Origin: Actinomycetes bacterium
GTDB taxonomy: Bacteria; Actinomycetota; Acidimicrobiia; Acidimicrobiales; Microtrichaceae
Assembly: GCA_023423475.1 (NCBI GenBank)
Contig: JAFAFN010000234.1
Location: 1 to 9,716, forward strand
Direction of reading: 5' to 3'
DNA: 9,716 bases
Below are positions 6,501 to 9,716 of this stretch, in pieces; positions within the stretch are counted from its first letter, which is position 1; every line of letters starts with the position of its first letter. The notes beneath the pieces were generated by a model. The model ran no database searches. It was not told the DNA's origin and worked only from the letters and a program-made list of their open reading frames with translations. The position numbers and the translations under genes were made by a program.

Positions 6501-8362
6501 AACAGGGCGAGCTCGTCGCGCAGCTTGTCGGTCAGCGTGGACACGATGCGCAACAGGTTGCCCAGCAGCACGACGCGCACCTCGGGCCGCAGTTCGCTGA
6601 GCGCCGACATCGCCTCGATGCTCAGCGCGTGGCACTCCAGGTCGGTGTCCGCCCGCACGTCGACCATGCGCGGCTCGTTGCCCAGCAGGGCGAGCTCACC
6701 GACGAGCGATCCACTGCCGAAGCTCGCCAGGCGCCGGGACGTCCCGTCGCTGCGAGGCACCAGGGTCGACACGCGCCCCTGCACCAGCAGCAGCATCTCG
6801 AGCGCCGGTTCACCGCAGGCGAAGACGGCGTCGCCGGCTTCGTAGTTCCTGGCCTCGAGCAGTCCCACGACCGCGGCAAGATCGGCCGCCGCGAGCCCTG
6901 CGAGCACGGGATGCTCGTGCAGCTCGACACGTTCGATGACCTCGCTCAGCTCGGCGTCGCTGCCCTCACCCTCGACCGTTCCGTCCCGACGTCCCTCCCG
7001 CCGCAGGACGAGGTCCTCGGCCCACTCGAGCGCGGCGTCGAGCTCCTCGAAGGTCACGTACGGCGGCACGGCACTGCCGGGGCCGGGTTCGAACATCTCG
7101 GGATGACGCTCCGCGCCCGACAGCGCCATCAGCGTGCCGTGCTCGTCGTAGCGGGCGGCCAACGAGCGCAGCAGCTCGACCGCGGGCCGCCGGACCGACG
7201 AGACACGGCGCAGGTCGACGATCGCGATCTCGAGCGACGGTCCCGCGTCGCAGAGCCGCCGCGTCACGATCTCGGCCGCGGCGAAGGTGAGCTCGCCCTG
7301 CACCTCGACCGCGAGCGCCGTGCCCCCGACCTGGCCCAGGGTCGACCGCTCGACCGACCCACGCACCCGCTTCGAGCCGGCATCCGCCAGCGTGTAGGCG
7401 GACCGGATGGGCGACGGCGGGTGCGCGCCGGACTGGACGACGTGCAGCTCCAGCTCGGTCGAGAGGTCCTCGCACACTCCGACACCCCGGTGGCTGTTGC
7501 CGTGGCGGTCGAGCCTCGGCGAGAACACCGCGATACCGAACTGCCCGGGCTGCACGGCGATGATGCCGCCGGCCACGCCGCTCTTGGCGGGCAGACCGAT
7601 CTCGTAGAGCCACTCCCCCGCGCCGTCGTACATCCCGCAGGTCGCCATGACCGACAGCACGCTGCGCACGGTCGCACCCGATGCCACCCGCTGACCCGTG
7701 AGCGGGTTGACCCCGCCGTTGGCCAGCGTGGCGGCCATCGCCGCGAGATCCCGGCAGTCCACGAGCACCGAGCACTGGTCGAAGTAGGCCGACAGCGCCG
7801 CCTCGGGCTCGACGCCGAGCACCTCGGCGCCGCGCAGCAGATGGGCGATCGCCCGGTTGCGATGGCCCGTCGCGCTCTCCGATGCCGACACGTCCACGTC
7901 GACGACCAGGTCACGGCCGGCGTAGCCGGACAGGACGTGCAACAGGTGCGCAGTGGGATCCTCGGGGAAGCGTTCCGCGACCAGGCCCGAGCAGGTGATC
8001 GCACCCGCGTTCACCATCGGGTTCGACGGCGTGCCACGTACCGGGTCCAGCGTGATCGAGTTGAAGGCGTCGCCCGTCGGCTCGACACCGACCCGCGCTC
8101 GGACCGCCTCCTCCCCGAGCTCCTCGAGGGCCGCACCGAAGACGAACGGCTTCGAGATCGACTGGATGGTGAAGGCGTCCAGCGAATCGCCCGCCTCGTA
8201 GCGGGCGCCGTCGACGGTCACCAGTGCGATCGCGAACCGGTCCGGGTCGGCCACGGCCAGCTCGGGGATGTACGACGCGACATCGCCGTCGACGTCGCCG
8301 CGATGGCGTTCGAGCACCTCCTCGAGCAGCGTCGTGACAGGAGATCGTTCGTGCGGTCCCAT
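6491..8362 (-). CDS. glsA: Glutaminase fused to STAS-like and cyclic-nucleotide-binding domains
   Basis: A 623-residue cytoplasmic fusion. Residues about 10-310 are a full glutaminase (glutamine to glutamate plus ammonia) with the S-x-x-K pair S68/K71 (QSISKPF). Equivalents of the other active-site residues are Y31, N118 (NPMVNAGAI), E162, N169, Y193 (YFDQCSV), Y245 and V263 (LPAKSGVAGG). Residues about 345-452 look like a STAS domain, but the usual D-S-S/T-G helix start is RRPA (391-394), so the phosphorylatable serine is missing. Residues about 483-615 are a CRP-like cyclic-nucleotide-binding domain whose phosphate cassette GELALL...PR (555-565) keeps E556 and R565, which contact ribose and phosphate in cAMP-binding relatives. 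There is no DNA-binding domain after it. Single-domain glutaminases have about 310 residues. ATG 8362 follows TAGGGT by 6 nt. Allosteric control by cAMP is inferred. Confidence 0.92.
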   Translation of the reverse strand: MGPHERSPVTTLLEEVLERHRGDVDGDVASYIPELAVADPDRFAIALVTVDGARYEAGDSLDAFTIQSISKPFVFGAALEELGEEAVRARVGVEPTGDAFNSITLDPVRGTPSNPMVNAGAITCSGLVAERFPEDPTAHLLHVLSGYAGRDLVVDVDVSASESATGHRNRAIAHLLRGAEVLGVEPEAALSAYFDQCSVLVDCRDLAAMAATLANGGVNPLTGQRVASGATVRSVLSVMATCGMYDGAGEWLYEIGLPAKSGVAGGIIAVQPGQFGIAVFSPRLDRHGNSHRGVGVCEDLSTELELHVVQSGAHPPSPIRSAYTLADAGSKRVRGSVERSTLGQVGGTALAVEVQGELTFAAAEIVTRRLCDAGPSLEIAIVDLRRVSSVRRPAVELLRSLAARYDEHGTLMALSGAERHPEMFEPGPGSAVPPYVTFEELDAALEWAEDLVLRREGRRDGTVEGEGSDAELSEVIERVELHEHPVLAGLAAADLAAVVGLLEARNYEAGDAVFACGEPALEMLLLVQGRVSTLVPRSDGTSRRLASFGSGSLVGELALLGNEPRMVDVRADTDLECHALSIEAMSALSELRPEVRVVLLGNLLRIVSTLTDKLRDELALLAD

Positions 8363-8368
8363 GGACGG

Positions 8369-8374
8369 ACCCTA
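8369..8374 (-). promoter_or_regulatory. -10 element of the glutaminase gene
   Basis: On the minus strand TAGGGT ends 6 nt before ATG 8362, the same spacing as at the cyclase. The AGGG within it could alternatively serve as a Shine-Dalgarno, so leaderless initiation is less certain here. It lies only 6 bp from the opposing -10 element. Confidence 0.45.
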
Positions 8375-8380
8375 TCGACG

Positions 8381-8386
8381 TAGCGT
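8381..8386 (+). promoter_or_regulatory. -10 element of the DUF2817 hydrolase gene
   Basis: TAGCGT, identical to the hexamer before the cyclase, ends 8 nt before GTG 8395. No Shine-Dalgarno is present. With the opposing element it forms a divergent promoter pair inside 32 bp; any -35 contacts would fall at the start of the other gene. Confidence 0.5.
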
Positions 8387-8394
8387 TCTGGTCC

Positions 8395-9468
8395 GTGACC
8401 TCGTCCCCGCTCCCCCCGACCTACGCCGCCGCCCGGGCGGACTTCGTGGCCGCAGCGACGGCCGCAGGCGCACGCATCACGTCGACCTCGCACCCGCGCC
8501 GAGGACGCCAGGACGAGGAGCTCGCGATCGATGTCGCCGAGCTCGGGCCCCGCGACGCCAGCGACGTGGTCCTGATCGTGTCGGGGACCCACGGGGTCGA
8601 GGGCTACTGCGGGTCGGCCCTGCAGACCCAGTGGCTCCGCGACCGGGTCTCGTCACGCCCCGAGGGCACGCGCGTCGTGCTCGTCCACGCGCTCAACCCG
8701 TTCGGCTTCTCGTGGGTGCGTCGCACCGACGAGAACAACGTCGACCTCAACCGCAACTTCATCGACTGGGACGCGCCACGACCACGACGTCCCGGCTACG
8801 ACGAGCTCGCCGCGCTGCTCGTGCCCGAGAATTGGGACGAGGCCACCGTCGCCGCCGCCGATGAGCAGCTCATCGAGCGGCTGATGGCGACGACCATGGA
8901 GGAGTTCCAGGAGACGGTCAGCGGCGGGCAGTTCGACCACGGCGACGGCATCTTCTACGGCGGCACCGAGCCCAGCTGGTCACACCGCTGGCTCCGGTCG
9001 TGGTGGAGCGACGAGCTCGACGGTGTGGAGCGACTCGCGGTCATCGACCTGCACACCGGACTCGGGCCGTGGGGCTTCGGCGAGCTGATCAGCAGCGAGC
9101 ACATCGGCAGCGCCGGTCATCGCCGTGCCACCGAGTGGTGGGGCGAGATCACCTCGATGGTCGACGGCGACAGCGTGTCGGCCGCGCTGCTCGGCGACTG
9201 GCTCGCGGCCATCCCCGCCGCACTGCCCGACGTCGAGGTCACCGCGATCGCCATCGAGTACGGCACGGTCGACTCGGTCGCCGTGCTCCACTCGCTCAGG
9301 GCTGACGCCTGGCTCCACTCCCGCGGCGACCCGACCGCCCCCGAGGCCGCCGCCGTGCGCGACGAGGTGCGGGCCGCGTTCGTCGACGACGCGCCCGAGT
9401 GGATCGAAGCCGTCATGGCGCGCTTCGACGAGGTGGTCGACCGGACCTTCGCCGCGCTCGAGCGCTGA
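8395..9468 (+). CDS. DUF2817 family M14-like zinc hydrolase
   Basis: A 357-residue protein of the DUF2817 family, related to M14 zinc carboxypeptidases and deacylases; its substrate is unknown. Zinc ligands are visible as H66 and E69 in SGTHGVEGYCGS, with H220 in VIDLHTGLG as the third. R110 and NVDLNRNF (115-122) match the family's substrate-carboxylate-binding segment. E288 in IAIEYGTV is the likely general base. There is no signal peptide or membrane segment, so it is probably cytoplasmic, unlike digestive or wall-acting M14 enzymes. GTG 8395 is chosen for its TAGCGT element and because the protein then opens with the usual YAAARADFVAAA helix. It is divergent from the glutaminase, suggesting shared regulation. 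Hydrolysis of an N-acyl or gamma-glutamyl compound is possible but speculative. Confidence 0.88.
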   Translation: MTSSPLPPTYAAARADFVAAATAAGARITSTSHPRRGRQDEELAIDVAELGPRDASDVVLIVSGTHGVEGYCGSALQTQWLRDRVSSRPEGTRVVLVHALNPFGFSWVRRTDENNVDLNRNFIDWDAPRPRRPGYDELAALLVPENWDEATVAAADEQLIERLMATTMEEFQETVSGGQFDHGDGIFYGGTEPSWSHRWLRSWWSDELDGVERLAVIDLHTGLGPWGFGELISSEHIGSAGHRRATEWWGEITSMVDGDSVSAALLGDWLAAIPAALPDVEVTAIAIEYGTVDSVAVLHSLRADAWLHSRGDPTAPEAAAVRDEVRAAFVDDAPEWIEAVMARFDEVVDRTFAALER

Positions 9469-9482
9469 CGGCTGACTCCCTG

Positions 9483-9570
9483 CTCACCTACTCACCTACT
9501 CACCTACTCACCTACTCATCCGCTCACCTGCTCAGCAGCTCACCTGCTCAGCAGCTCACCTGCTGAGCAG
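9483..9570. repeat. Octamer array, eleven 8-bp units in register
   Basis: Exactly 88 bp made of eleven octamers: CTCACCTA four times (9483-9514), CTCATCCG, CTCACCTG, CTCAGCAG, CTCACCTG, CTCAGCAG, CTCACCTG and CTGAGCAG. The right half is a 16-bp higher-order repeat. It begins 14 bp after the DUF2817 stop and runs into the last codons of the convergent minus-strand gene. Read on the minus strand, every unit contains TGA; as 8 is not a multiple of 3, stops occur in all three frames. The CTGCTCAGCAG junctions are near-palindromic. No spacers, so not CRISPR. Confidence 0.95.
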
Positions 9571-9716
9571 TGGCGCCGCGGCGATGGCGACGAGCAGCAC
9601 GACGATGCCGAGCATCAGCAGCGTCGCAGCGAGCTTGGGATGCGTCGGCGCTTCGGCGGCCTGTCGCGCTGCCCGACGGGCCGCGATGGAGTCCGGCGCC
9701 GCACGTCGCTCCGGGC
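9556..9716 (-). CDS. Unrecognised protein with C-terminal membrane helix (5' end outside window)
   Basis: An open minus-strand frame of 52 visible codons enters from the right edge with no in-frame start before the hydrophobic segment, so the gene begins outside the window. Residues 1-27 as seen are rich in Ala and Arg with a Pro/His stretch (EAPTHPK); residues about 28-50 (LAATLLMLGIVVLLVAIAAA) form one membrane helix, and the chain ends PLLSR. Coding is supported by G/C at nearly every third position with T at second positions through the helix. The last codons (Leu-Leu-Ser-Arg-stop) lie inside the octamer array. It could be a small single-pass membrane protein or the tail of a larger one. 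I do not recognise the family. Confidence 0.55.
   Translation of the reverse strand, partial: PERRAAPDSIAARRAARQAAEAPTHPKLAATLLMLGIVVLLVAIAAAPLLSR

Noticed and set aside
6629..8383. 584-residue plus-strand frame antisense to the glutaminase fusion
   Set aside because: Explained by stop-codon depletion opposite a high-GC gene. No recognisable motif, and the minus-strand protein is unmistakable.
9483..9570. CRISPR-like repeat array
   Set aside because: Units are 8 bp and contiguous with no unique spacers, and no cas genes are near.

Overview
The window is high-GC, densely packed chromosomal DNA with strong G/C bias at third codon positions. The gene families (an adenylyl cyclase with a mycobacterial Rv1264-type regulatory domain, PhoD, a three-domain glutaminase) and the probable leaderless starts point to an actinobacterium, possibly of the Acidimicrobiia. 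That placement is an inference. No mobile element, tRNA, rRNA or CRISPR array was seen.

Layout, left to right. (1) The 3' end of a cation-diffusion-facilitator metal transporter (+) converges on rmuC (-). (2) phoD (-), a Tat-exported alkaline phosphatase/phosphodiesterase and probable lipoprotein, lies upstream of rmuC. It is divergent from (3) an aminoglycoside-phosphotransferase-like kinase (+). (4) A class III adenylyl cyclase (+). (5) ung, family 1 uracil-DNA glycosylase (+). (6) A universal stress protein (+), convergent with (7) a 623-residue fusion of glutaminase, STAS-like and cyclic-nucleotide-binding domains (-). (8) A DUF2817/M14-like zinc hydrolase (+), divergent from the glutaminase across only 32 bp. 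(9) An 88-bp array of eleven octamers, overlapping the 3' end of (10) a partial minus-strand gene with a C-terminal membrane helix.

The most interesting theme is a possible cAMP circuit. Within about 4.2 kb there is a cAMP-producing enzyme whose regulatory domain resembles a known pH sensor, a universal stress protein (some actinobacterial members bind cAMP), and a glutaminase carrying its own cyclic-nucleotide-binding domain. Glutaminase releases ammonia, so an acid-to-cAMP-to-ammonia response is a testable hypothesis. It is not demonstrated by the sequence.

A second theme is regulatory architecture. Six of the eight starts visible in the window have a -10-like (T/C)ANNNT hexamer 6-8 nt upstream and no clear Shine-Dalgarno, which suggests leaderless mRNAs. 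phoD and rmuC instead have purine-rich ribosome-binding sites. Short tandem repeats sit just downstream of several stop codons. No intergenic gap exceeds about 110 bp, so no stretch over 300 bases lacks a gene.
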